Origin: AP-15 sp963796155
GTDB lineage: Bacteria > Pseudomonadota > Alphaproteobacteria > ATCC43930 > CGMCC-115725
Assembly: GCA_963796155.1 (NCBI GenBank)
Contig: CAWCKT010000001.1
Location: forward strand, 62,001-126,000
DNA length: 64,000 nt
Direction of reading: 5' to 3'
The stretch's first letter is position 1. Each line of letters starts with the position of its first letter. A model generated the notes under the pieces. The model ran no database searches. It worked only from the letters and a program-made list of their open reading frames with translations, and was not told the origin of the DNA. Position numbers and translations under genes: made by a program. Below, one piece after another: positions 52,724-61,746 of this stretch.

Positions 52724-53500
52724 TCAGCCGAGAGGGCGGCCGTGGCGGGCGATGAATTCGGGGAAGGCCTCCTCGGCCTTGGCACCTCGGACGACGTGCG
52801 TGGTGTAATGCCGTTCCTCGGCCCATTGCTCCTCGAGGCTCTGCGTCTTCTGCTTCAACAGCAGCGCCTTGATGCCGATCACCGACGCACGGTTATTGCC
52901 GGCGATCATACGGGCGAGCTCCATCGTCTTTGCCCGCAGCCGGTCGCGCGGTACCAGATGGTTCAGGAGGCCGATGCGATGGGCCTCTTCGGCCTCGACG
53001 ATGCGCGCGGTGAACAAGAGCTCCTTGGCGATCGGCCAGCCGACTTGGTTGGGCAGGGTCCAGGTGCTGTTGATCCGGCCATAGGCCGCCGCCAGAAAGC
53101 GAAAGCGGGTGTCCTCGCAACCGACGCGCATGTCGAGCGAGGAGGCCAGCACTGCCGCTCCGCCATAGGCGAGGCCGTTGATCATGCCGATCGTCGGCTT
53201 GGCACTGGCGGCAATTTCATAACTGCTACGGCGCGGCGGGCGGACCGCATCCAGCTCCTGCTGCGTGTACCGGCGATCATCTTCGCGTTGCTCGTGAATA
53301 TCGCCGCCGGCAGAGAACGCGCGTGTTCCCGCACCGGTGATGACGATGCAGCCGACCGCGTCATCGGCGTCCATCTGCTTGACCGCGTCGTGCAATTCGC
53401 CCGCCAACTTCCGGTTCATCGCGTTGAGCTGGTCCGGTCGGTTGAGCGTCAGGATGCCGACGCCGTCTTCGGTATCGACCAGGATGTGCTCGTAGGTCAT
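52724..53500 (-). CDS. Enoyl-CoA hydratase/isomerase family protein
   Basis: A 258-residue crotonase-fold protein. HILVDTEDGVGILTLNRPDQ opens the fold, the first oxyanion segment is AFSAGGDIHEQRED, the second is KPTIGMINGLAYGGAAVLAS followed by DTRFRFLAAAYGR where hydratases have the catalytic Glu region. Substrate unknown; the missing second Glu suggests an isomerase, hydrolase or decarboxylase variant. GGAGGGA precedes the ATG. It follows the aminotransferase gene by 14 bases and is probably in the same operon. Confidence 0.88.
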   Translation of the reverse strand: MTYEHILVDTEDGVGILTLNRPDQLNAMNRKLAGELHDAVKQMDADDAVGCIVITGAGTRAFSAGGDIHEQREDDRRYTQQELDAVRPPRRSSYEIAASAKPTIGMINGLAYGGAAVLASSLDMRVGCEDTRFRFLAAAYGRINSTWTLPNQVGWPIAKELLFTARIVEAEEAHRIGLLNHLVPRDRLRAKTMELARMIAGNNRASVIGIKALLLKQKTQSLEEQWAEERHYTTHVVRGAKAEEAFPEFIARHGRPLG

Positions 53501-53514
53501 GCGTCCCTCCAATG

Positions 53515-54901
53515 TCAGGCGAAGCCGAACTCGCGTTCGGCGAGCGAGAGGCTCTCGTCGACGATTGTGACCATTTCGTCGATCTCGTCCCTGGCTGACC
53601 ACCAGCGGCGGGCAGAGCTGGAGCGCCATGAAGACGCGGGTCAAGAGGCCCCGCTCCTCCATCAGCTCCAACAAGCGGCGGATATAGGGATGGCCCGCCG
53701 CGGCCGGGCCGACGCCGAACGGTTCCTTGGTTGCCTTGTCCTTGACGAGCTCGACGGCGCACATCAGACCGAGCCCGCGCACGTCGCCGACCGTCGGATG
53801 CGAGCGCAGCTCTTCGAGCAGGCCGAGCAGGTACTTGCCGTGCTGCGCGCTGCGCTGCGGCAGCTCCTCGCGCTGCAGGATCTCGATGTTCTTCAGCGCC
53901 GCCGCACAGGACACCGCCTGGCCGCCAAAGGTCAAAAGATGGGCGAGGGCCACGTCCTGCTTTTTGAACTCGTCGAACAGCGCCTCGCCGACCGCCACCG
54001 CGGCGATCGGCGCATAGCCGGACGACAGCCCCTTGGCCATCGTCATCAGATCCGGCACGACGCCGAACTGCTCGGTCGCGAACATCGTCCCGGTGCGCCC
54101 GAAGCCGTTGATCACCTCGTCCATGACGAGAAGCACGCCGTGGGTGTCGCAGATCTCTCGCACCCGCTGCCAGTAACGCGGCGAGGGGACATGGTTCGAA
54201 TTCGACACCGAGACCGGCTCGCCGATCACCGCCGCCACCGTGTCCGGCCCCTGCGCCAGGATCTCCTGCTCGATCGCCTCGGCGCACAGCAGGTCGCCCG
54301 CCTCGCCCTCGACCGCGAAATCGTTGCGGTAGCGGTTTGGCGACGGCACGAAGCTGACCCCGTACATGAACGGGCCGAAATACTTCTCGCTGCGCGAGGA
54401 GGTGATGCTCATCGCGCCAAAGGTCGCGCCGTGGTAGCCGCCGCGCCGCGCGATGATCTTGTAGCGCTTGGGGAAGCCGCGCATCGCCTGCACCTGCTTG
54501 GCGATCTTCATGGCGCTCTCGATCGCCTCCGAGCCGCCGGAGCAGAAGAAGAAGCGGTCGAGATCGCCCGGCGTCAGCCCGGCCAGCACGTCGCCGAGTT
54601 CGACCGCCGCGAGGTTGGTGTAGCTGGCGGCGGAGACGTAGGCCAACTCGCGCGCCTGCTTCGCCATCGCCTCGCCGATCTCGGCGCGGCCGTGGCCGAC
54701 ATTGACGACGTAGAGGCCGGAGAGCCCGTCGAGATAGGAGCGGCCCTGCGCGTCGAACAGCCGGCAGCCCTCGCCGCGCACCATGACCCTGAGCCCGTCG
54801 CGCTCGGCAAGGTCGAGCCAGCGCGCACTGTGAATCCAGACATGGTCGAGCGCCTGCCGCTCGATCGGCGTAAATTCGCGCGTCGTCACATCATCTGCCA
54901 T
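53515..54901 (-). CDS. Class III aminotransferase, frameshifted near the end
   Basis: A PLP-dependent omega-aminotransferase of about 461 residues once the frame is restored. YLDGLSGLYVVNVGHGRAEI, FFFCSGGSEAIESAMKIAKQ, RRGGYHGATFGAMSITSS, VLLVMDEVINGFGRTGTMF and the lysine in TMAKGLSSGYAPIAAVAVGE are typical of the pyruvate/beta-alanine transaminase type. At 53589-53591 an extra G (GGG for GG) moves the last 25 codons out of frame: with one base fewer the end reads VSQDEIDEMVTIVDESLSLA and a TGA before the hydratase. As given, the frame runs into the hydratase, making a false 725-residue fusion. Confidence 0.85.
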
Positions 54902-54924
54902 CCGAAAATCTCCTTCCGAGGATC

Positions 54925-55026
54925 GTGTTCATAGGTTCCGGGCCCGCGGCTAGGCCGCGCCCCGGAACGACCATCGAGGGTCATTCCGGGATGGCCCGCC
55001 GGGCCAGGCCCGGAATCCATGAACAC
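54925..55026. repeat. Palindromic extragenic element, about 100 bp
   Basis: The ends GTGTTCAT and ATGAACAC are inverted repeats. Inside are paired segments TTCCGGG.../CCCGGAA and GGCCCGCCGGGCC. The sequence ATTCCGGGATGGCCCGCCGG is of a kind scattered in alphaproteobacterial genomes. It fills the gap between the aminotransferase promoter region and the GIY-YIG gene. Confidence 0.7.
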
Positions 55027-55038
55027 AGGCTATGGCGG

Positions 55039-55326
55039 TTAAGCGACGATGGTCGGGTAGAGGTCGCGCCACTCGGGGTTCTGTTCCTCGATCAGCCGGA
55101 TTTTCCAATCGCGACGCCACTTCTTGAGCTCCTTCTCGCGGGTAATGGCGAGTATCGGCTCATCGTAGATCTCGTACCAGACCAGGCGATCGACGCCGTA
55201 TCGTGCCGTAAAGCCCGGCGCCGCCTTGGTCTTATGTTCATGGATCCGGCGAACGAGATCGTTGGTCACTCCGAGGTAGAGGGTCCCGTGCTTGCGGCTG
55301 GCGAGAAGATACACATAAAGGTGCAT
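55039..55326 (-). CDS. GIY-YIG nuclease family protein
   Basis: A 95-residue single-domain protein: VYLLASRKHGTLYLGVTNDL (the GIY and YIG equivalents are VYLL and LYLG), RRIHEHKTKAAPGFTARYGV and LVWYEIYDEPILAITREKEL. It has the catalytic Arg in LVRRIHEH and Glu in AITREKELK. This UPF0213/YhbQ-like type is common as a stand-alone gene; biological role unclear. It abuts a palindromic repeat element. Confidence 0.9.
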   Translation of the reverse strand: MHLYVYLLASRKHGTLYLGVTNDLVRRIHEHKTKAAPGFTARYGVDRLVWYEIYDEPILAITREKELKKWRRDWKIRLIEEQNPEWRDLYPTIVA

Positions 55327-55340
55327 CTTCTCGTCGCGCG

Positions 55341-55532
55341 TCAGAAGGCCGAGAAGCGGCGGCGCTTCAGGATCGGGCGTCCGGTCGCGTCGTGGCCGAC
55401 GATTTCGTGAGTGGCGCCGGGCGGCAGCCTGCCCTTCTCGTCCGCGACAGCGGCCTCGCCGCGCTCGATCAGGCCGCGCTCGAAGGCTTCGCGAGCCTTG
55501 CGCTCCGCCTCGGTATCCTTCTCGTTGGTCAT
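55341..55532 (-). CDS. Small conserved hypothetical protein
   Basis: A 63-residue charged protein, MTNEKDTEAERKAREAFERG then LIERGEAAVADEKGRLPPGA and THEIVGHDATGRPILKRRRF. The pattern PPGATHEIVG...GRPxLKRRRFS is familiar from small alphaproteobacterial proteins without known function. It starts two bases after the stop of the PLD-peptidase gene and ends shortly before the GIY-YIG gene. Confidence 0.65.
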   Translation of the reverse strand: MTNEKDTEAERKAREAFERGLIERGEAAVADEKGRLPPGATHEIVGHDATGRPILKRRRFSAF

Positions 55533-55534
55533 GG

Positions 55535-58500
55535 TCAGGAAATAGCTCGGAAGCCGCAATCGAACAAGATGCGGGTCAGCATCAGTCCCTCCGCACTCGG
55601 CACCAGCCGGTGGGTCTTGAAGGTGTGCGGGTGGACGATCCGCATCCCGGGCTGGCCGGCGCCGCCGATGTCGATATGACCGCGCTGCAGCAGGTCCTCG
55701 AGAAAGGCGCGGGCGGCGTGCTCGGCATTCGAGGGCGTGACCGAGCCGACGCCGAACGCCGCGGCCGAGACCGCGAAACGGCGCGGGTCGGAGGGCGCTC
55801 GTACCAGCAGCGGCCTCTCGCCGAGCCCATATTCCGCGGCGGAGAGCGCGATGTGCGGCAGCTCGCGCACGAGCCCCGCGGCAATGCCGAGCGGGCGGAC
55901 GGCGGCAGCGCCGGCGGCTTGGAAGGCGACGACCCCGGCTGCCGATTGCGGCGACAGGATGCCGTGACGCACGAAGGCACTCTTGAGGACGTCGCCATAG
56001 CGCCCGCGCGCCGCCCCTGCGGCGCCGGCATCGGCCGCGATGATCGCCGCGGCGACTTGGCTCATATATTCCGGCACGATCGGTGCTGCGAGGATGCCGG
56101 CGATCAGGAGCCGCGCGAGATCCTGGCTGACCGCCTGCAGATCCGCCTCGCCCGGGTTCGCCGAGGCGAGCCGGAAGCCGCCGGCCAGCGCTTCGAGGAA
56201 GGCGCCGGTGAAGACCCGCGAGAAGGCGTGCGGCTCCGAGGAAAGGCTCGCCGCCGGCGCCCGCGACGGCAATGCTTCCGGGTTCGTGTAGAAGAACGAG
56301 TTGGCGGCGTTGCGCAGGCAATCGGGGTCGACGGCAGTCGGGGCAAATTGGCGGATCGCCCAGCCGAGCTGCTCGGCAAGGCGCGAGAGCCGCGAGCTGC
56401 GCGACAGATCGCCCGCGGTGTCGGCGATCATCGCGGCTCGCATCGAGGGGAGCTGCAGTGCCGCGAGGAGCGCGCTCATATCGCCAAAGGATTCGTGAAA
56501 GGCCGCGGCCTCGATCGTTCCGGCGTCGAACAGCTCCGGGCGCAGCGCGTCGAGGATCGCATGGCCCTGCTCGTGGCAGACGATGTCCGGGCTCTCGCCC
56601 GAAAAGACCGTCCGCCCGCCCGCCGTGCCGTGGAAGAAGTTGAGGGCCTGCCGATCGTAAAAGGCGTTGAAGTCTTCGCCCTCGTCGAGCAGCAGGTTGA
56701 GCGTTTCGCCCACTTGCCAATTCGTGCCGCTCGGCAGCAGCTGGCGCCAGAAGGCCGCACCGCGCGCCGCCGCCTCGGCCGCCGACCAATAGCGGAACTC
56801 GGCCGTGCCCGGCGCATAGCCGCGCGGCGGCGGCGCGCTGATGCCGGCGATGGCGAGCCGCAGGGGCGCCAATGTCAAGTCGGGAACGGCTCGCAGCTCG
56901 GGCGGCACGAGCGCCGGTACGTTCTCGCCCGGGTCGTCCTCCCAGCCAAAGATCTGCGCGACCGTGGCGTCGTGCGCCGTGACACCCAGGCGACCGCCGT
57001 GGCCGACCGCGACATTGTCCCAATCGTGCAGAAAGATCCCTTCGAAGTACCGAGCGATCGTCGCGTTGTCGATGATCAGCCCGGCGTCGCGGTTCTGCAG
57101 AACGCCCGCACCGGACCAGTTTTGGCTGCTGACGACCACCCGCTGATGATCGACAACGAAGCCCTTGTTGTGGACGCCGTTCTGGATACGGACGAGCCCG
57201 GTGTCGACGCCGGCCGCCTGCAGCCGTTCCATCCATTGGCTGTTCTGCCACTGGCTGAGGATGATGCGGACATCGACGCCGGCGCCGGCGCGCGCCGCGA
57301 CGGCGTCGAGGAGTGCGGTAAAGCCAGCGTCCTCGGTCTGGTTGGACGGGTGAATGTACTGCAGCTGGATATATAGGCTGCGCTGAGCGCCCGAGATCAG
57401 CTGCAGCATCCTTTCGGCGTACATGCCGCCGCTGTCGGCCCCGCGATCAGGAGTCAAGAGCGGCTGGACAGTCATCGGCTCGGTGACGGTGACCGGCGCG
57501 AAGAACTGCCGCGGCGGCCGCGCCGCTGCCGCTGGATTGAGCTCGGCAAGGTCGAAGGTCTGCTCGGCCAACGCCTCCAGCTCGGCCGCCGCCATCGCCT
57601 GGCCCTGGGCCGGGAGTGCGGTCGCCCGGTCGTTGAGGAGATAGGCCTCGTAGAGCTGTGCCAGCCGCGGATGGGCGATCACGACGTGCCAGTCGCGGTC
57701 GCTCTTCTCGAAGGTCTCGGCCGCGTGCGCCGGGTCCGGATCGGATACCGGAGCGTCTTCCGGCTGGTTCGAGTTGTTCCAGTTGCCGCTCGACAGCCAG
57801 AGCTCCGCACTGTCGCGCACGGCGACTTTGATGTGGTAGGCCGTCGGAAACATCCACTCGCGCACCTCCGGGCTCGAGCGCACCGGCGCCCAGGCAAAGG
57901 AGAAGGCGCCGCCGAGCTTGCCGCTCAAATCCTGCTCGGTCTCCTCGTCGCTCTGATCGGCGGTCGGGTTGCGCGTCGGATGGTCGAGCACGAGCGACAG
58001 ATCGCGAGCGCCGGCGCCGCCGGAAAGCGCGCTATCGAGCCCGGCCAGCACATGGGCCGAGGTGAAGTCGTACATCCCGACGACCAGCTTCTGCTCGATG
58101 CGCCCGAAGAAATCGCGGAGCACCGGCCATCCGGCATCGGGGCTCGCAGCGCAGATGACGCTCAGCGTTTCGGTCATCGGATCGAGCGGTGGTGCCGCCG
58201 GGCGATAGGGAATTTGCGGCTTGGCCGGCCCCCGCGCCGGGGCCGCCACCGCTTGCGGCGGCGCCGCAAACATATGCTCGAACGGAAAATCCGGCGTGTG
58301 CTGCTCGGGCCGGGTGCGCTCCGCCAGCTCGGCATGGATCGCCGGCTGGGTCGCCTTCAGGCGCTCGAGCGGCGAGGCCTCGCGCACCTCGACCGGGACG
58401 CCGCCGACCTGCGAGGGCAACCCGTAGGCAGCGGCCTCGCCCTTCTTGGCGCCGACCAGCGCGACGACCACCGGATCCCCGACCGGCCAGCCGGCTGCGA

Positions 58501-58594
58501 TGTGGTAACCCGGCCGCACCGCCAAAATGCCCGGTTTTCTGAGCGCCTCCAGGTTCTGCTCGATCGCCCGTCCCGCCTCGGCGAATGTCGGCAT
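55535..58594 (-). CDS. Two phospholipase-D-like domains fused to an HExxH peptidase-like domain
   Basis: A 1019-residue protein. Residues 1-130 are an unrecognised N-terminal domain and Pro/Ala linker. PLD-like domain 1 spans about 140-320 with YHIKVAVRD (H254, K256) and LSSGNWNNSN. Domain 2 spans about 390-530 with VHNKGFVVD (H475, K477) and SSQNWSGAG. After residue 580 comes a zincin-like domain: DIVCHEQGHAILDAL (HEQGH at 674-678) and EAAAFHESFGDMSALL (third-ligand Glu candidates at 695 and 701), the arrangement of M4-type gluzincins. The end is a further 280 residues without a known match. No signal peptide. Could be a secreted or injected degradative enzyme; all activities are inferred from motifs. 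Confidence 0.75.
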   Translation of the reverse strand: MPTFAEAGRAIEQNLEALRKPGILAVRPGYHIAAGWPVGDPVVVALVGAKKGEAAAYGLPSQVGGVPVEVREASPLERLKATQPAIHAELAERTRPEQHTPDFPFEHMFAAPPQAVAAPARGPAKPQIPYRPAAPPLDPMTETLSVICAASPDAGWPVLRDFFGRIEQKLVVGMYDFTSAHVLAGLDSALSGGAGARDLSLVLDHPTRNPTADQSDEETEQDLSGKLGGAFSFAWAPVRSSPEVREWMFPTAYHIKVAVRDSAELWLSSGNWNNSNQPEDAPVSDPDPAHAAETFEKSDRDWHVVIAHPRLAQLYEAYLLNDRATALPAQGQAMAAAELEALAEQTFDLAELNPAAAARPPRQFFAPVTVTEPMTVQPLLTPDRGADSGGMYAERMLQLISGAQRSLYIQLQYIHPSNQTEDAGFTALLDAVAARAGAGVDVRIILSQWQNSQWMERLQAAGVDTGLVRIQNGVHNKGFVVDHQRVVVSSQNWSGAGVLQNRDAGLIIDNATIARYFEGIFLHDWDNVAVGHGGRLGVTAHDATVAQIFGWEDDPGENVPALVPPELRAVPDLTLAPLRLAIAGISAPPPRGYAPGTAEFRYWSAAEAAARGAAFWRQLLPSGTNWQVGETLNLLLDEGEDFNAFYDRQALNFFHGTAGGRTVFSGESPDIVCHEQGHAILDALRPELFDAGTIEAAAFHESFGDMSALLAALQLPSMRAAMIADTAGDLSRSSRLSRLAEQLGWAIRQFAPTAVDPDCLRNAANSFFYTNPEALPSRAPAASLSSEPHAFSRVFTGAFLEALAGGFRLASANPGEADLQAVSQDLARLLIAGILAAPIVPEYMSQVAAAIIAADAGAAGAARGRYGDVLKSAFVRHGILSPQSAAGVVAFQAAGAAAVRPLGIAAGLVRELPHIALSAAEYGLGERPLLVRAPSDPRRFAVSAAAFGVGSVTPSNAEHAARAFLEDLLQRGHIDIGGAGQPGMRIVHPHTFKTHRLVPSAEGLMLTRILFDCGFRAIS

Positions 58595-58635
58595 CTTGTC
58601 CCTCCCCCCGAGAAAGCCCAGGATGTTGCGTCATC

Positions 58636-58659
58636 CCAACCTTGCGCGCAAGGTTGGGT
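58636..58659. repeat. 24-bp perfect palindrome
   Basis: CCCAACCTTGCG and CGCAAGGTTGGG are perfectly symmetric with no loop. It lies in the gap between the divergent PLD-peptidase and jelly-roll genes. Either a dispersed palindrome or an operator for these genes. Confidence 0.6.
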
Positions 58660-58780
58660 CGGTCCGCACACTCTCGCTTATTAAGCTGATCTTGTTGCCG
58701 AAACATGGCAAAGGCCGGGTGCTGTCGCCAGGGCTCCATCCACCGGCGACCTACGGCGATCGGCAGAAAGGAATACCGCA

Positions 58781-59429
58781 ATGCCCGCGTACAATCGGAC
58801 CAGACCCACGGCTTCTGTCGCACCGGCGAGCCCTCCCTTGTTGGCGCCTCCGCTCCCGGTCGCTCCTTTGGTGCCGCCGGTGCATGTGGTCGATCTGATG
58901 ACGGCCGCAGGATCGGCGGTATTTGGCGCGCAGTGGAAGGGGATGGAAGCGAAGATCGTCGAGTGCCCGGCACTGAGCGACGCCATGCCCGAATTCAAGA
59001 CGACCTACGATATCGAGCCCCCTGCCGGCGAGATGCGGGTTTGACGATTCAGACTGGCCGGTCATCGCCGCCACCGAACTGGGGGCAAGGCGCGGTGGCG
59101 GCATGGTGTCGTTCTTCTGGTACCGCACCCAGCTGACGATCCCGGTGGTTGCCGCAGGGTTCGACACCTCCGGCGCGATGACGGTGCTGAGGGTGAATGT
59201 CGACGATTACGCGGAAGTCTGGGTCAATGGGGTGCTGCCGCGCGCGGCCGGCCGGACCAGCCCGGGAACGATCCAGGGGTTCAACATGCCCAGTCGTCTC
59301 GTGCTCAGCCCTGCCGTTGCGCCGGGCGACCAATTCGACATCGCTGTCTTCGCCATCAACGGGCCGATTTCGGCCGCACCGGCAAATTTCCTTTGGTTTC
59401 GCGAGGCGAAGATCGAGTTCTTCCGCTGA
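58781..59429 (+). pseudogene. Jelly-roll (GH2 sugar-binding-like) protein split by a frameshift
   Basis: The first frame gives VVDLMTAAGSAVFGAQWKGM and MPEFKTTYDIEPPAGEM and stops at 59044. Shifted by one base, the translation continues GFDDSDWPVIAATELGARRG, VSFFWYRTQLTIP, RVNVDDYAEVWVNGVLP and APANFLWFREAKIEFFR. The joined 210-residue protein resembles a galactose-binding jelly roll of the GH2 N-terminal type found in bacterial gluconolactonase-associated proteins. Function unknown. Either a real mutation or a one-base error. Confidence 0.55.
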
Positions 59430-59440
59430 CGGAGGGGTCG

Positions 59441-60604
59441 ATGCGCGCCACGGGAACCGGTAATGCGCTTCTAGCAGTCGCCCGCGCGTTCCGGCCCCGC
59501 ATCCTGGCGGAGCGCGACCATATCGAGGCGGCTCGCCGCCTGCCGGAGGATCTCACGCGGGAATTGGCCCACGCCGGATTTTTTCGCATCTTCCTGCCCG
59601 CGGGCTATGGCGGGCTCGATCTCAACCCGATGGAGGGACTGGAAGTCTTGGAGGAGTTGGCGCGGGCGGACGCCTCGGTCGCGTGGTGCGTGTGGAACGG
59701 CAATACCCATTGGACCACTGCGCAGCTTGCGCCGGAGGTTGCTCGGACCATCCATGCCGACCCGGATGTCGTTACTGCAAACAGCACGCGCGCCTCGGGG
59801 CAGGCCCAAATCGTCGCCGGCGGGTACCGGGTGAGTGGCCGATGGTCGCTGGTCAGCGGCTGCGAACTCGGCGCCTGGATGGTCCTGCTGTGCGTCGTCC
59901 ATGAAGACGGCAAGCCACGCGTCACATCGGCTGGAGCGCCCGAAACCCGGTTCATGATCCTGCCCTCCACCGACTGTGAGATCATCGACACATGGACAGT
60001 CGGCGGGCTGCGCGGCACCGGCAGTCACGATGTGGTGGTACGCGATCGGTTCGTGCCGAGCAGCTATGGGTCGTCGTTCACCGATCCCTACGTCCTGCCC
60101 GAGCCACGCTATCGTATCCCCCCTTTCTCGCGCGTCATCCCGGGCCTCGGCGCGATGGCGCTCGGCATCGCCCGAACCGGGATCGAAACCCTCACCGAGA
60201 TCGCCTTCGACAAGCAGCTCCAGCGGAGCAATCAAATCCTGCGGGAAAACCACGGCGCACAAATTCGCGTGTCCCAGGCGGAGGCGCTTGTCCGTTCGGC
60301 GCGTCTCTTCCTGTTCGACAGCGTGGCTCAGCTCTGGAGCATCGTGACCGCGAGGGGTGAGGCCACGATGGAGGCGCGGGCGGATGTTCGGCTGGCTGCT
60401 TCCCATGCCGTCTCCAGCGCTGTCCAGGCGATCGATCTTCTCTACATCGCCGCCGGCGCCAGCGCGCTCTACACGAGCTCTCCTCTGGAACGCGCGTTTC
60501 GCGATGTGCATGCGATCACCCAGCACATCGGCGTCCATCCGCGTGTGCTGGAGACGACGGGCCGCGTTCTGTTCGGACTGGAACCGGATACACCACTCCT
60601 CTGA
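59441..60604 (+). CDS. Acyl-CoA dehydrogenase-fold flavoprotein
   Basis: A 387-residue protein with the ACAD fold: helical start LPEDLTRELAHAGFFRIFLP, EVLEELARADASVAWCVWNG, beta domain GGYRVSGRWSLVSGCELGAW and TWTVGGLRGTGSHDVVVRD, and C-terminal helices ending in HAITQHIGVHPRVLETTGRV. The lack of the ACAD catalytic Glu loop and the C-terminal HxxxH-like pattern suggest the HpaB/HsaA-type flavin hydroxylase branch. Substrate unknown. The ATG at 59441 follows GGAGGGG. Confidence 0.82.
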   Translation: MRATGTGNALLAVARAFRPRILAERDHIEAARRLPEDLTRELAHAGFFRIFLPAGYGGLDLNPMEGLEVLEELARADASVAWCVWNGNTHWTTAQLAPEVARTIHADPDVVTANSTRASGQAQIVAGGYRVSGRWSLVSGCELGAWMVLLCVVHEDGKPRVTSAGAPETRFMILPSTDCEIIDTWTVGGLRGTGSHDVVVRDRFVPSSYGSSFTDPYVLPEPRYRIPPFSRVIPGLGAMALGIARTGIETLTEIAFDKQLQRSNQILRENHGAQIRVSQAEALVRSARLFLFDSVAQLWSIVTARGEATMEARADVRLAASHAVSSAVQAIDLLYIAAGASALYTSSPLERAFRDVHAITQHIGVHPRVLETTGRVLFGLEPDTPLL

Positions 60605-60651
60605 CCGCCCGTCTGCTGCCATTCGGCAGCAATCAGCGCGCCGCCGGACCG

Positions 60652-61746
60652 CTACTCGATCGTTACCTCGCGGCCGTTGGCTGACGCCTGCTTGATCGCA
60701 TCGACCAGGCGATGGAGGTCGACCGCGGTCTCAAAGGTCGGCTGGCGGCTTTCGCCGTTGCGGATCGCCCGAGCGAAGAGCGTGTACATTTGACCGACGT
60801 TGATCGCTTCACCCGACGGCGTGCCGGATGCAGCGAGCGTGAAACGCTCCGGCACCGGCATCGGCGCGAGCGTATTGCCGCCCTTGGCCCCGTGCACGGA
60901 AACCTCGCTCAACTGCGGGGAATCTTTCCCCGTTGCCACCAAGGTCCCGTCGCGCCCGTAAATTTCCATGCGATAACCGCTGCCGGCGAACGGAATGGCG
61001 CCGATATGCACCGACGCGACGGCGCCATTCGCCAGCCGGCCGCTGAGCAGCACGTTGTCAGGTGAAGTGACGTCCAATAGCGTGTTGGTGCCGGTGTCGA
61101 GCCACTGCTTGGCCTGGGTCGCCACCACCGCAGACAGCCGACGGAAGTCGCCGGCGACGAAGCGCATGGCGTCTACCGTGTGGCCGTTGGCGATGGTCAG
61201 CGTGTTGGCGCCGAGTTCGGCCTCGCGCTGCCAGGTGCGGTGCGACGGTCGGGACAACACGCCCTCACGCATCAGGCTGACGTGGACCGCCATCACTTCA
61301 CCGACAAAGCCGGCCTCGACCAGTTCTTTCATGTGCATCACGGCAGGATTGACGCGAGCCTGCAGGCCGACCGCGGTGACGAGCCCGTTGGCCCTCGCCA
61401 GGGCCGCCAGTTCGACGGCCTCCGTTGTCGTCCGCCCGAGGGGCCATTCGCAATAGACGTGCTTGCCGGCCTCCAGTGCGGCCTTGGTCGGCGGGTAGTG
61501 AGAGGGCACGCGGACGACGACGGCAACCGCGTCGATCTCCGGCGATGCGATCATCCTGCGCCAGTCGTCGAAGGCCAGCCGGGCGCCCCAAGCCCGGCGC
61601 GCCGCCTCGGCGCTGTCGGCCTTGGTGGTGCAGACCGCGGTCAACTCCACATCAGAACTCGCCTGCACCGCCGGCAGGTGTGAACGGGCCGACCAGGTAC
61701 CCCTGACGCTGGCGCCGATCAGGCCCAGCCGAATTTTGTCCGCCAT
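60652..61746 (-). CDS. Gfo/Idh/MocA family oxidoreductase
   Basis: A 364-residue NAD(P)-dependent oxidoreductase. The Rossmann start is IRLGLIGASVRGTWSARSHL, the EKP-type motif is HVYCEWPLGRTTTEAVELA (W-P in place of K-P), and the C-terminal domain has GVLSRPSHRTWQREAELGAN and NGHTVDAMRFVAGDF. The Lys of the usual EKP motif is missing, so catalysis may differ. Some similarity to fungal Gal80-like members is possible. The ATG at 61746 places the loop at residue 9. Confidence 0.85.
   Translation of the reverse strand: MADKIRLGLIGASVRGTWSARSHLPAVQASSDVELTAVCTTKADSAEAARRAWGARLAFDDWRRMIASPEIDAVAVVVRVPSHYPPTKAALEAGKHVYCEWPLGRTTTEAVELAALARANGLVTAVGLQARVNPAVMHMKELVEAGFVGEVMAVHVSLMREGVLSRPSHRTWQREAELGANTLTIANGHTVDAMRFVAGDFRRLSAVVATQAKQWLDTGTNTLLDVTSPDNVLLSGRLANGAVASVHIGAIPFAGSGYRMEIYGRDGTLVATGKDSPQLSEVSVHGAKGGNTLAPMPVPERFTLAASGTPSGEAINVGQMYTLFARAIRNGESRQPTFETAVDLHRLVDAIKQASANGREVTIE

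Noticed and set aside
52742..54934. Plus-strand open frame of 730 codons opposite the aminotransferase and hydratase genes
   Set aside because: It is the complement of two clearly recognised enzymes, with Arg/His/Gly-rich composition and no family motif; a high-GC shadow.
55610..57376. Plus-strand open frame of 588 codons opposite the PLD-peptidase gene
   Set aside because: Low-complexity Arg/Gly/Glu-rich translation with no start context, antisense to a motif-bearing gene.
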